Below are positions 41,350 through 53,989 of a DNA stretch of 64,000 bases, one piece after another. The DNA is taken from NCBI GenBank assembly GCA_031216915.1, contig CM062290.1:385870718-385934717 (forward strand). The letters are read 5' to 3'. Within the stretch, counting starts at the first letter, position 1. Each line of letters starts with the position of its first letter. The notes under the pieces were generated by a model. It was not told the origin of the DNA. It did no database searches and saw nothing but the letters and a program-made list of their open reading frames with translations. The DNA is from Pictodentalium vernedei. Taxonomy: Eukaryota; Mollusca; Scaphopoda; Dentaliida; Dentaliidae. The translations under genes were made by a program, and so were the position numbers.

Positions 41350-44300
41350 ATGTACCCATACCTTGTATGGTGTACATAATGTCAGCATCCATGGTGGCCC
41401 TCCGGCATACAGCTTTCTACTAGTTGCGCGTATGGGTACACATCTGACGATTTCATCGGCCTATTTTTATAAGAATGAGGACCTCTATTATTAAACATGA
41501 ATACTCTCAATGGGTATCAGGGAACTAAAAAAATGAATTAGAGTTACCCGCCTTGAATTAGAGTTACCCGCCTTGAAAGGTTGCAATCGGAAATGATGCA
41601 ATTGTTACGGAATTTAGTAAAAAGTCTATCGATCTGCGATCGTAAATTCTGACTCCAAGCGTTGTGATTACTGAGAGAACTACGGAGCCCCATCAATCGC
41701 GAGGTCCCAACAGCCCGGGGCGTTTTGTGATTCCTCACCAGACGATATCAGACACAGGCTCCAGATTCTGGGTTCAGGTTGGTTACCTCACGAGCTTGTC
41801 GTGTTCAGCACAACGAAGACCAGTTTACAAGTTATCTACGATTTTTATTAACAAATAAAACTCAACTACCAATCGTTTTCTCTGGTATAAAGTAAAATTC
41901 ACAATGTTCAGTCCAAGTTAATACCTTAGAGCAACAGTGGCGGCATCCATCTTACTTCTTGTAGGTAGGTACTTGCTCGCCGGGAGCCCAGTGACAACTT
42001 CCCAAACATCCAGGAATCGGTGCCTATATCCACTATATTTTTGATGCCAAACCTGATCACGCGACTACCAGTCAGCGGAATAGTTAGGGAAAGCTCCCGT
42101 GACGTGACAGTCACCATTGTTAGACGCTTGTACTGCCATGCAGACTGTCGGTAATCTGCATGCAATCTGTCGAGTGGTTGTTCCACAAACACATCCCGCC
42201 GGGGTTCTGTTAACCGTGGGAATTGTGTGATAGAATTTACAATTCTGCAACTTTAGCACTGTGTGATGCCCGTTTGTTCTGGGAGTGTGATTTATGGGTT
42301 GATGACAGCTATGACAGTTCAAATAGTACCAATTCAGAGATTTCCGCCCGTGATATTCATCAACTAAAACTCGACTACCGGCGTTATCTCTGATCAGCTC
42401 TTCCACCGAGTGTAGGTCAGTCGGTTGAGTGTAGGTCGGAGTATTTCTTATTAGTTTATCCAATTCTACGAATATCGGCTCTGAGGGAAATTAACAGCAA
42501 TAATATGAGTCCCATTCAAACTAATAGAAACTGTCCTGTTATTTCTATAATTTCCATGGAAGACCTATAGCTCTTCTTTCGAGCTTGCTTAACTTCTGTG
42601 GGCCAACTTCGAAACACAAACTCTAAAAATAAACAGCCTTCGGAAAATATATTGTTTCAATAAAGGTTTGAAACAGTCTGTTGACATCTTGCACTATTGT
42701 TCAATATGCCTGATAAAAAGAGGGTGATTTGATGACTCTTGGACCTAAAAATACAATTTACTTTTTCTGTGTTTTTGTAGGGAATTGCCTGAAAAATGCA
42801 CGTGACTGGTACTTCCCTTCGTGTCAGTTTTTCTCTCTTATTTGTTGCATGGCCCCTGTTCTCGGGTGAGAAAAAGTTGTCCGAAGGGCTATACTTGACA
42901 AAGATATTTGAATGGCAAAATTAAAGTGAGTGATCCGATCATATTTTTTCGCCTGAACGTTACAATTGTCGCCTGTGGGAAAATATTTAGTTCCGTCAAA
43001 CCTGTAACTTTGTTTCACTCTCGAATTCAAATTCAAAACTTTGGCATATTGGTCTGCGTCACGCAGCGCGTTCCGTGTGGATTGTAAGTGAAGCTAAGCG
43101 CGCATGTTTGTAGTTGCGGCAACAGATCTGGGGTCCGATGTGTTATTTTTACCGGAAGCGTTTGTCAGAGAGAAAACTGATATAGGAACTCATTCACATC
43201 GGCACATGTGTGCGGTTGCGTACGAAACTGAATTTGCTGCCGCGAATCCAATCGGCATCGGACAGAAAATGTCGGTGTTCGGCGTCCGAACGATGAGGCT
43301 CGTAGGCCCATATAAAAACAGTCCGCCTTCTTTTTTCGCATATTTCCTTTTCTTCTCTCAATTGTTTTACCGTTTCACCTCTTTTTTTTTTTGGGGGGGG
43401 GGGGGGGCGCCTCTGGTAGATACTAGGCTGGAAAAAAACAGTTGTTTTAGACAACCCCTCCCTCCGATCCAAACTTTGCCCCTCTTGAATTTACTTCCCA
43501 CCGCCTGCACAGGATGTAATTTTGTCTGTTTGCGTTGCATTCCAAGAAGTATTTCACGATTTCTACCATAGTATGTGAAGTTTCCAGCTGTTAGTCAAAT
43601 AGTGATTCGAAATTCGAAATTTCTAGACGTTGATTTTATATTTTTTTTTTGGGGGGGGGGGGGGTGCACTCCCGCGACAACGAACGCGCACGTCATCGAG
43701 AAACGTGACGTTTTTACGACATACATGTAACAATGATTATAGCTGAATTCTCTGTGACCAAGAGGGGTGGCAACCGCCCCCCCTCCGTCGTCTCATACGC
43801 CCATGGCTTTTGAAACAAATTCAAATGACCTCCCGTTAATTAATGATATGTGTTAGTTCTGGTGTAGCCGTTTAACTTTCTCCCTACATTTCACCCCCAC
43901 CCGATAGGATAAAATCTCGAGTTTCCCCTCTCTAAATATAAAAAAAAAACATTTCATTTTAAAAAGCTTATCTCTGGCTCCCAAGATTGGTGGAAGATGA
44001 AAAGATACACGCAGGCCATGACGGAATATCTCACCCCCTGCCTCCGCTATGTGACTTTGCATTCGATTTATATATTCTGTCTTTCTTCATATTCATATGT
44101 AAAAAAGCGAACGCGAATTACTTTGGCGAAGTCCAAGTTCAATGTTATTGAACTGGTTCGGACGGGTGGGGGTCGAAACATGACACGTCCTGAATAGCCA
44201 TGTTAATCTTTTAAAATTTAGTTCAAGTTATATGCTCCGCCCAGACTTCAAAGAGTATGGGCTATAAATTCACTGGCAGAGAAAAATTGGAACGTGGGTC

Positions 44301-44790
44301 TACATGTCACTTGGAGAGGTGGAGTGTATTTTTTGTGAGCATCGTGTACACAGTCAGTGATGCCAGATCGAGGATCTGCCGCCAGCTATCTCAACCCATA
44401 CTGTCTTCAATCTGTTTCCTTGCAAGACTCATATGCAATAAACCAAAGATGGTTAGCCCATTTCCCCAAACTTGATTTCAGTGCGATTCGCTTGACTTAA
44501 TTGTATTCTACGCAGTTCAATGGCAGGACAATGCCGGAGTGGACTTCAGGTAGTGGTGGTGGTGGTGGTGGTGGTGTGTGTGTGTGGGGGGGGGGGGGGG
44601 GGGGGGCATCACCCAACGTCCGCTCATAGTTTTTTGAGAGAATTATTTTTTGTTCTTAGCTCGAGGGCAATTTTGTTTTAGGTCTCATGTTGGTAAATTT
44701 GGCGAAATGGAAGTAAAAGCCGGTATTCTACAGCAACATACTTTAGAGCTTGATTTTTCGATAAGTAATCCGCGGTGGATGCAAAAACGT
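41350..44790. other. No gene seen; unique DNA with simple tracts
   Basis: A short direct duplication (GAATTAGAGTTACCCGCCTT at about 41535 and 41554) and poly-G tracts near 43394, 43650 and 44587 are the only structure seen. The minus frame 42065-42463 (132 codons) is cysteine-containing but matches nothing I know. Confidence 0.5.
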
Positions 44791-44796
44791 TACACG

Positions 44797-45150
44797 GGGG
44801 CTCGGTGGGTCAGTTGGTAGGGGTGCAGGCTGCAAGTCGAGAGGTACTCTGTTCGAATCTCACCTGCGGCAACCGGCTGTGTCCTTGGGCAAGACACTTC
44901 ACCCCATTGCCCACGTTGGGGCATGGTAGCGTTGTGTACTAAGGCGTACTGCTCCTCGTGGATGGAGCACCTGTCTTCAACCAATACTAACCCTGTTTGT
45001 GTGGAGTTACCACGTTTTGGAGCTGATAGTTGCTTGTCATTGTTCGATGATTCTCTCCGGATACTCCAGCTTCCTCCATCCGTAAAACTGTCGTGGTCAT
45101 GATTAGCCATTGTGCAGAAATATGTGGCTTTAGACACCAATAACTAACAA
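44797..45150 (+). mobile_element. tRNA-headed SINE
   Basis: The head GGGTCAGTTGGTAGGGGTGC holds an A box and GTTCGAATCTC a B box, as in a tRNA gene. The shared body follows (GGGCAAGACACTTCACCCC, TTCAACCAATACTAACCCTG, CTTCCTCCATCCGTAAAACTG), ending with CACCAATAAC. Transcribed by RNA polymerase III. Confidence 0.85.
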
Positions 45151-45242
45151 ACTAAAAACGTTACATAATTTGGTTCTTCAATCAGAAGTGTGTTGAAATC
45201 AGTGTTTTGGTCTTCAACCAGAAATCTGTTGAAATCAGTGTT

Positions 45243-45318
45243 TTATCGCCGATTGAGGTGGGGATAAACCCCATATATTGAAAAATATGGGATTTATCCC
45301 CACCCCAATCGGCGATAA
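45243..45318. repeat. Near-perfect foldback, about 34-bp arms
   Basis: TTATCGCCGATTGAGGTGGG and its complement CCCACCCCAATCGGCGATAA-like arm pair with few mismatches around TTGAAAA. A direct duplication (TGTTGAAATCAGTGTTTT) lies just to the left at 45190 and 45228. Confidence 0.8.
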
Positions 45319-46009
45319 ACTTCGACTCTACTAAAGAATTTTCATCAAAAAGGAATTTTCGGCAGAAAAACATTATTAAATCATTCACAAGTCTGCTTTC
45401 GTGCACAATGTTTCTAAAGCTGTTAGAAAATTTATCAGTGTGAACTTCAAAATTTTATTTAGAAAGCCTCAACAGTTATTTTCCGACGTATTTTATTTAT
45501 TTTACAGAAACGGTCATCACTTTGTGATCGTAAGTTTCACTTGGACCCGAATTTCGCAACAAACATATCGATGTTGTGCAACGGTTCAGATTTATGTTTT
45601 GATCTGTATCCAAATCCATCAAAACACAACTCCTTGCAACAACCTCGAAACCCTCAGGTAAAAATAGATTATGCTATCCGTTACGTCATTGGTAAACAAA
45701 CATGTCGGCTGCTGGCGTAAAATGACAACAACGGTGAGCTTTTGAGTGAAATCAGGGGAAAATGAAGACCCGCCGATAAGGAAGTAATGCGAAAATTCGC
45801 TCCTTCACTTATTCTTTAATTTGAGTGGTTGTTTATAATTGAATGACAAACAGAACAGGAGATACGCGATATAGTCTCACTCCAAGTATGTTATGGAAAA
45901 TACAGTAGTACTCTTGTTGTTTCATTTATCCAGATCACTTATATAAATTATAACTAACCAATCAGATTGTTTGATTTCCCATAACCTGTGTGCAGAGTTA
46001 TCAGTTCTA

Positions 46010-46285
46010 AATTGGGTAACATAGCAATCACGTGCCATCATAGAAACCAAGATTGCGGCCTCCAGTATACAAAATGGACGACGGAAACACGTATCACCCT
46101 AACAACACGCGCTGCGCATGCGCACTAACACCACGTATCACTATGGAGATGATGCCACAACATGGCCGCTCGCGCGGGTTACCATGTCAACAAAACATGG
46201 CGACAATGGGTCACCTGACATGACGTCACTTCCGGGGTCCCCCACCGGGGTCTCCCAAATGGGAGGTGAAACATACGGAATCAGG
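46010..46285 (-). repeat. GCGCATGC-centred repeat family, inverted copy
   Basis: TTGGGTAACATAGCAATCACG, partly quoted, GCGCTGCGCATGCGCACTAA, CACGTATCACTATGGAGATG and GGTGAAACATACGG are the complement of 33393-33660. Confidence 0.75.
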
Positions 46286-46287
46286 AC

Positions 46288-46515
46288 AACTCGCACCAAA
46301 GACAACTCGGACCACTTTTGAAGACAACTCGGACCACTTTTGAAGACAACCCGGACCAACTTTGAAGACAACCCGGACCAACTTTAAAGACAACTCGGAC
46401 CAACTTTGAAGACAAGTCGGCCCAACTTTCAAGACAACTCGGACCACTTTTGAAGACAACTCGGACCAACTTTCAAGACAACTCGGACCACTTTTGAAGA
46501 CAACTCGGACCACGA
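46288..46515. repeat. 22-bp minisatellite next to the inverted repeat copy
   Basis: About ten copies of GACAACTCGGACCACTTTTGAA, with CAACTTTGAA and CAACTTTCAA variants interspersed. The overlapping minus-strand frames are repeat translations (SKVVRVV-type) and are not genes. Confidence 0.92.
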
Positions 46516-47289
46516 GATTCTTTTACGAGTGTCGTCTGCTACTAGCGTTTGGTAACCTTCACGATACAATGTTTGTTTTACTAATTGTTAAACAATTAAC
46601 GTGTCATTTATTAACTGGGTTGCTCGTTGTCTCAGGTTTATCCATTTACTCAAAGGTTATTGTTATTAATTGTAATTTCACAAAAGAAGTGTCAAAGGGG
46701 CTTGAAAGAAATACATCTCAGAATTGTAAGAGGATAAGTTAACTTTTACCTTTATACACGGAAATTGCTTTTCAAACCGGCCGAGAAAGAAGTACGGTTG
46801 GTTTTTCCGCCGCTAAATGTGAATAAATGTATAAAGTTAACAAGCGCTTTGAGTGAGCTAATATTCCCCACAGTACACGCTTTACGACAGGACTACCGCT
46901 GAGGCTTCTCAGTAAGTGGAGGTGCCCCTGTATAGGGGTAATTAGATCCTCCGGAGCCGAGGTACCCGGTGGGAACACTGTGAACAGAGATGAGTTGACC
47001 GTGAAGAGTTAAATAGCTCCCACCTGAAGGGGGCTTTTGTCTATGAGAGGCCTGGGTCGGCGAGGGTGTGGGCTGTCCCTTATGGCTCTGCTGTTTGGAG
47101 TGGCCCATTCTTTATCGAGGTGGTTGGGGTAAAAAGTGAATCTACGCTACCCCCAAGTGGTATGATGGCCCCCGGGTCGGCTAGGGTGGTGGGCCGCTCC
47201 CAGGTTCCACAAAAAAGTCACCCCCACCCCTTTGCTGCTGAGGTACCCGGTGGTGAGATTGTTACTCGCTCCCCCGCTGCTGCAAATTT

Positions 47290-47560
47290 CCCACAGATTG
47301 GTAGCTGTGAGTCATGTAGGTCATGTATTGCGGACGGACGTGGACAGTTCGTAAGGATTCTTACTGGAAATAAAATATTTCATCGCAAAACACCGTGCAA
47401 GTGTAATTTAGAAGGAGGTCTATGTGGTTCTGTATGGTTCTTGCGGGGTTCTTTCCGGTATTTAGGAGAACCTGGCCAGGGCAATCTTTCGCAAAGAACT
47501 CAAGTTGTCATTCAAAAATGAAGGACATTCTCTGCAACTAGGCAAGGATTTTAGTCTTAT
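47290..47560 (+). pseudogene. Possible GIY-YIG endonuclease remnant of a Penelope-like element
   Basis: The translation has paired cysteines (GSCESCRSCIA), then LTGNKIFHRKTPCKC and a FRYLGEPGQGNLSQR stretch. This resembles the Cys-rich segment plus the YVGETG box that precedes R in the GIY-YIG nuclease attached to Penelope-type RTs. A second diverged piece (GQINLSRRTPVVIQK) follows near 47620. No RT is seen next to it. The call is tentative. Confidence 0.35.
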
Positions 47561-47939
47561 TGTAACATTATATGACATCATTAGATTTATACTTGGAATA
47601 CTCTATGAGAGGTTTTCAATGGGCCAGATCAACCTATCGCGAAGAACTCCAGTTGTCATTCAAAAGTTAACTCTTTTAACTTTTTCGTTTTTTTTCGGTC
47701 AAGGAACGCGATATGTCATAATTTCATTAAGCGTCATGGCTACTAAGTGAAGTGTATGGTAGAACAATCAATATTTTAAATGCACTACCCCCAAATAATG
47801 GATATGGACTCTTCCAATTTCTGCCATTTTACTGACATGGAATATACCACCAGTGTTCAAAGGGTTAAAGATATTCTTTGCATCCAGGCTTATCTTTTTA
47901 GTGAGAGTAGCAGCAATGTTAGAACTATTCAGAACAACT

Positions 47940-48520
47940 CGGTCTGAGAACTCAAGTTCTCATAATAAAATAAAATTCTGAGCAAAAATCTATTTTAATT
48001 ACAGCGACTCATACATTTAAATTTCTGGCCTGAAACGAGTACACTACATATCCAACCCGTATAGGAAACATGTGTACTAAGAAGTTTCCTAACAAATGGC
48101 ACGCGTAACATTTTACCTTCTGACGTGAAAATGTGTACAGCACAACTGGCACCTACAGGTAATGTTTGTAGTTTCAAAACAATCGGCGTAGAGAAACTAA
48201 GGTTCTCACCCGAAAACGAACTTATGCACATGAATCTATTTTGAGTAACAGCGACCCCAGCATCTGACCTCATAAATCTGAAAAAGAATAGGCCTACAGC
48301 ACATCTCTAACCTACAGCTAACGTGTGTGTAACTTCATAACAATCGGCCAAGAAAAACTCAAGTTCTCATCCGGAAACGAATTTATCGCTAAATTTATGC
48401 TCAAAGACGTTTTTTTGGTAACAGCGAGCACAATATTTGATCGTATGGCCTAAAAAAGTATACTGCACACCCAGCACCCCTAGGCTACATGCATGTATAC
48501 TTTCATAACAATATGGGAGA
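47940..48520. repeat. Diverged tandem repeat, about three units
   Basis: Units of roughly 165-190 bp share AACTCAAGTTCTCATCCGG, GTAACAGCGA and TTTCATAACAAT. The phrase CAAGTTCTCATCCGGAAACGA also resembles CAAGTTATCATCCGGAAACC in the array at 53990-55330, so the two families may be related. A further fragment occurs near 49110. Confidence 0.6.
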
Positions 48521-49611
48521 TTAGCATTTCCCATCTTTATCACGTGTGTCCCCCTCCCCACCCCACGTGACCTTTATTTCCAAACCAAATCACATGTGGA
48601 GCGTTAACATCGCACAAGTTTTGCCAGAAAACGGCTGACAAAAACTGGACTTAGAAGTTAAATAAATCAATATTTGGTAAATTACCGATTTGCGGTAAAA
48701 TAAACTTTTATAATAAATATCAATTGTAATGTTAATAATACAGTAAATCTGAGATGAAAACGAAACTTTAGGCAAATAACAAATAGAAATGTGACTGTGT
48801 ATAGTCGGAATCAAGTTGCGTATTTTCGTTGCTTTGCAAAGCGAAACAATGAACTGCCACTACAAAAATCAAACATTTTAAATTGTATTGGTAAAAAAAC
48901 AGCATTGTCAATACTAGTCATGTAGGAGTTTGCATGGTTGAGGTATACGTTAGGAAATAAGTGAAATATGAAGCCATTGGCGGTAACCGCCACCACTCTC
49001 TCTCCGTTTCGCTTCACACGTATTTATTGTTTTGTAAATAAAGGTCACGTGGGTGAAAGAGCTTACATCATCAATATGGGAAATGCTCGTAAAGTCGACT
49101 GGCCCAGGGAAACTCAAGTTCGCATCTGGAAATGGAATATGGACAGGCGGGTAGACAGGCAGGCGGACAGATATGTTTTGCTATCGGGTTTCCATTGGTG
49201 TTACAAAATATTGACAGCATTGAGATCAATGTACAAATCGATTAAGTGGAACAAAGTATTACTACACCTTCAACGCACGAATCATTGCGTCAAATATTAT
49301 TTAGTGACCGCGTTTCATGCCCGTAGTTCAGTTACTTGTCTTTGTGCGACTGCAAGGTTTGAATGGGAGAAAGGAAATTTTGAACTGAGAAGGAAAATCG
49401 TTATTTATGCCCTTATCTAGGGAAGGCGCTAGGGGTGATCCCCCCCCCCCCCTATTAATTTCACCAGTCGAGGCATTTTATTCTGGATTGAAGTCTTCGC
49501 TATCGATTTGAAGTAATCATAGACAACAGACATTCTTACAAAACTTCATTTGATACACACGGTCGGTCATACAAATGGGGACATGTAATACTTGATTTGG
49601 GTTGCTGGAAG

Positions 49612-50256
49612 GCCCTGCATGGCCAGATAGGAGTACTGGTGCAGTAACGCTTAAACCCTTTACCCAACGTAACGGCAAAAAAGGCTAGCGCTATTATCAA
49701 AAATCGCCAATTAATTTTCATTATTTGTTTCATTTTTTGTCTCAAAAACATAGGTTATGACCCCTCATTGAAACGAGCCCGACGCTGGGGCCCTGCGTGA
49801 CCAGATAGGAGTACTGGTGCAGTAACGCGTAAACCCTTTACCCAACGTAACGGCAAAAAAGGCCAGCGCTATTATCAAAAATCGCCAATTAAATTTCATT
49901 ATTTGTTTCATTTTTTGTCTCAAAAACATAGGTTATGACCCCTCATTGGAACGAGCCCGACGCTGGGGGCCCTGCGTGACCAGATAGGAGTACTGGTACA
50001 GTAACGCGTAAACCCTTTACCCAACGTAACGGCCAAAAGGGCCAGCGCTATTATCAAAAATCGCCAATTAATTTTCATTATTGTTTTCATTTTTTGTCTC
50101 AAAAACATAGGTTATGACCCCTCATTGGAACGAGCACGTCGGGCTCGTTCCAATAAGGGGTCATAACCTATGTTTTTGAGACAAAAATGAAAAAAACATT
50201 AGTTATTCAAGAATTTTCTTTGCAAGTGTCGACTGCTCTTCATGTTAGGTAAAGGG
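49612..50256. mobile_element. Triplicated TTAA MITE
   Basis: Three tandem units of about 178 bp begin at about 49612, 49790 and 49969. Each contains GGAGTACTGGT, ACCCTTTACCCAACGTAACG and CATAGGTTATGACCCCTCATT. Only the last is followed by the foldback arm and the GGTAAAGGG end, then TTAA at 50257-50260. The element was tandemly duplicated together with flanking DNA. Confidence 0.75.
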
Positions 50257-50649
50257 TTAACTGCGTCACGATTACAACGGGTTTGTTTTATTTATCCAGA
50301 AATACACTTCCAAGGAGTCTTGGTGAGAGGGTGGGGGGGGGGGGGGGGGGTAATCATAATCCCAACTGACTAATATTTCAGCTACATCATCAACGCATGC
50401 CTTTGACAAAGGCATGCGTTGATAATGCAGTTGGAATATGTCAACAGGTTTGATCCCCTCCGTCCATGCGGTCATCTTCGCGGCGCCTTCGCTTCTATCC
50501 CACTGTGCAAGTCGCTCGCATCGCGTCCTCTTTTTAACAGTGTTCGAACGTCAAGTGACTTCAGGTGCAGTGTTAACACTACGTTATAATAATAGAAAAT
50601 TGTACGATGAGCAAGCTGCCAATTTGGTCACGCTCAATGATATCAATAA

Positions 50650-51018
50650 TTGATTGTGGATGGTCCTCTCTCAATGTGTCAGGTTTTGCAGAAATGACAG
50701 AAGGCCAAGTCAACAAAAGCACAACATGGTGAAGTTTATATTATTCCTTCGATTGTGATATGATGAATGGAATATCAGGAGATTTCTTGGAATAGTTCTT
50801 TCTCTAATTCGTTTAGTACAAATGGAGATGAAGTCGACGAAAAAAAGCAAACAGAAGTTATTGTTGTTGACATGAGCCAACCATCCGCTGGAAGAGTAAT
50901 TGCTGCTGTCGTGGAGCTATCAGTCAAATGAATACAGAAAAGCAACATTTGGTGGACCAAAATGCAAGTAACAATACTCGTGGCGTTTATAAAAGCTCGG
51001 TAAGTAGGTTGCTTAGTC

Positions 51019-51050
<32 letters not shown>

Positions 51051-51200
51051 GTTCATATATAAAAGCTCTGTTCTAAGTCCGCCATTCCTCGCCTGGTGGG
51101 TACTAGTAAATTGTTATGGATGAGTATGCAGGGGAGTTGCCAGGCTAAATGAAGTGTGTATGGGGTGGAGGTATCCTTTACTGCCAATGGCAGTTGAGAA
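50650..51200 (+). repeat. Undisturbed paralogue of the repeat hit by the DNA transposon
   Basis: Aligns with 18445-18625 and then directly with 25182-25500. The equivalent of the insertion point is TACAAATGGAGATG at about 50818. A poly-A run of about 27 (51020-51047) lies inside this copy but not in the other. Confidence 0.8.
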
Positions 51201-51209
51201 ATATTTTTC

Positions 51210-53980
51210 TTTACTTCACTTCATGTCGTGCTGTGTTAAATTTCATGTCATTTTCTTTCAAGTCTGAAAAGGGACCAAAATGAATAACCCCAATAAATTA
51301 TATACCAAAATGCTTGGAATGAAACATAGAACATGTTGAAACTGAAATTTACCATGGAACTGCTGCCATGTGTAAATAGCACATCCTGAAAGTCTGCTAT
51401 GGCATAAGTAAGAGAACAAATTTTTTCCAATAAAATTCCTCAAAATAAAATAACAGCTGTATTCTATAAACATTGAAGTACACACTCGAAGAAATCTTTT
51501 CCTAATTCATGAAAGTAATAAAGATTGAGACCAAATGTTATAAGTGGAGTGCTCACTGATTGAAGGCAGACATTTTCTTTTGTTTATGTTTTGATATGGG
51601 GAGTTCAACAAAGGTCAACTTGAAGGAGTCCACCAGAAGAAGTATGGAAGGACAAAAGAGTGTTTCCCAATATAAAGAGGTATGTGTCACTGTGATGGTT
51701 TGGAAAGAAACTATGATATTCTCCTATGTAGAATGCACTGCAAAGTCATACATTGTAGTTGAATAAATATATTTACAAACCCCTTGCACTGTAACCCCTT
51801 TTATCCCATGCATCAATTTGATAGTGATTAAATTGTTAAATTTGTCTGGTTTATCAATAAGTATAATAGCTTTGTTTACTCTTGGACACCAATACACTCA
51901 TGATATCTGTTGGAGAAGAACTAAGGGTAACTGTCACTGCAATAAACCGTATAATGTACTTAAAACTACATTGTTATTCAAAACACATCAAATCAACCTA
52001 ACATAACCATTATAGCATGTACTTTCCCCAAGGAGGCTTATTGGCATATTGAGATCTGAAGGGCACATCCAGAGGGTCTCGCATATTCTTTTCAAGAACG
52101 CAGTACACAAAGCAATCCCCTGAAGGTTACATGTGAGCTCCATTTGACACAAAAAAATTACCGAGGGGGACGGGGGGGGGGGGGGGGGGGACTCTCTTCT
52201 TTGTATGACTCGACCTCCGGCACTCAAGGCATATACTTTTTTTCTCAAAGTTTAACTCTTTTTTCTTTTTGAAGATACTGGCCACACATGTTCCAATCAC
52301 TATCAGACAGGTAACCCTCCAAATAAGTGTATCTGCAAAAATCATGTTACATTGCAAAACATTCTTTTTAGACTTTAAGTTCTGGACCTTTCATGCTTCT
52401 TACTTCCAACTATAACACTTAATTTATCGATTAATGGGTGAATAGAAAAGTCCTGCCATAATCAACATTTCGAGTTCCATAAGCCTTCAAAACAGCTCCG
52501 ATAAAAGTGTCAAACATCAGATTGGTGGCTTTTTTTCAGCATATTCATTAGGTTGTTGCTTGATAAGTAATAGGAACAAAATCTTCACCAGAAATATTTT
52601 GTAGCAATACATTTGAGGGTATCAGCAGGCACTTTCCAACAAATCGTAACAAATCAACTAGTTATAAACAAAATTTTCTAACTCAAAGAATGAAAAAGTA
52701 CCACAACTCTGAAAAAATGGGGAAAGAAACACATGCTACAGCAGCTACACAGGCATTGTTTCCCCATGATGTTCGATCACAACACCAAATATTCTTCAAA
52801 TTGGAGTAGCAGTGGTTGAGATACAAGGGAGAATTTTTTTACATGTAATGATGAATGGGTAAGACTAAGAGGACAGAGGTCACCACTCCACGGCCCTAGA
52901 TGCACCTTTGATTTTACAACTTCCAGGTCTGGGGCATAATAATCACAACACACCCACCTTATCAATTCATAATTTCAGTAAAATAAAAGGAATTATCAAT
53001 TTTAATTAATTTATAGATTATGGGAAATATTTGGCTTCTTTCGCCTTCTCGTACTATTAATTACCACAAACAATATCAGTTTGAGGCCGACAAACGAAAC
53101 TGAACGCATGTGGCCTGGTTAAAAAGTAACTCGGCATGGGTAATGAAGAAATTGTGAATATTTCGTATATTTCATTTGTTTAAAAGCCAATTGCAGCGAA
53201 TTTTGACCGTGGATTCGATAATTCGTTTCGGTTTTGACCATACGGTCACGCTGACAGCGGTTATGTTTATGATGATATGCAAATTGGGAGACAGTTTCCG
53301 GTGAAAGAGATTTGTCACATTTGTCAATGTAAAACGTTGACAAAAGACACTATTCGACGCTTTTGTTAGTATGGTTGGTTGCAAGAAAAAAATTAATTCT
53401 CAGCATCGTCCAAACGCACCTTATTTAAAAGCGCGAATGCATCATTTTCAACCCATCTTGAATGGGTCCTTTGCCGACATCAGCACAGTTCGTGGCGAAG
53501 ATCCATGGTAACTGTGAAGTAAAAAATGCCGCTCAGGATCACCGATCCAATGTCGAGTTGTGACAACAGAAAAGGTGGGTTTGATCATTATGAAGTTATT
53601 GTCTGCAAATGAATTATTGAGTGTGTGCTGGGTCTGTGACCTTTACATTTGACGTACTGAATTCCAAATAAATTGAGTTCCTATGAAGAATGACAGACGA
53701 GGGTTGAACGATTTTCATGTTATTGTGTAGAAACCAATGGAGTGCAGAGTTCAACAATTTATATCTTGCTTGACAAAAGTGAAAGAACCCTCTGTCTGAA
53801 AGAAGATAACAATTGTAGAATTGATGACTATGCAAGGGACTAAAAGCTTGCCGTGAAGAAGGGTTAATAGTTAACAATATTATTCGACATGGAAATATCA
53901 TTTGTTCTGTTAACTTGCTGCAGTAAGATGTCAAAAGTATGCACACCTCAATCCTAATTATGTCCCCTTGTGTAGTGAAG
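51210..53980. other. No gene seen
   Basis: AT-rich, with a poly-G tract near 52171-52190. The open frames have no recognisable domain. The first degenerate unit of the following array may begin near 53620 (GTGACCTTTACATTTGACG). Confidence 0.5.
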
Positions 53981-53989
53981 AAATCAAAA

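Noticed and set aside
42065..42463. 132-codon minus frame with several cysteines
   Set aside because: No family recognised, no splice or promoter evidence, composition like surrounding non-coding DNA; noted only in the region entry.
44797..44880. Functional tRNA genes at SINE heads
   Set aside because: A and B boxes are present but stem pairing is poor and each is fused to the repeated SINE body.
46226..46513. Overlapping minus frames rich in VRVVFKSGPSCL-type repeats
   Set aside because: Produced by the 22-bp minisatellite read in all three frames in turn.
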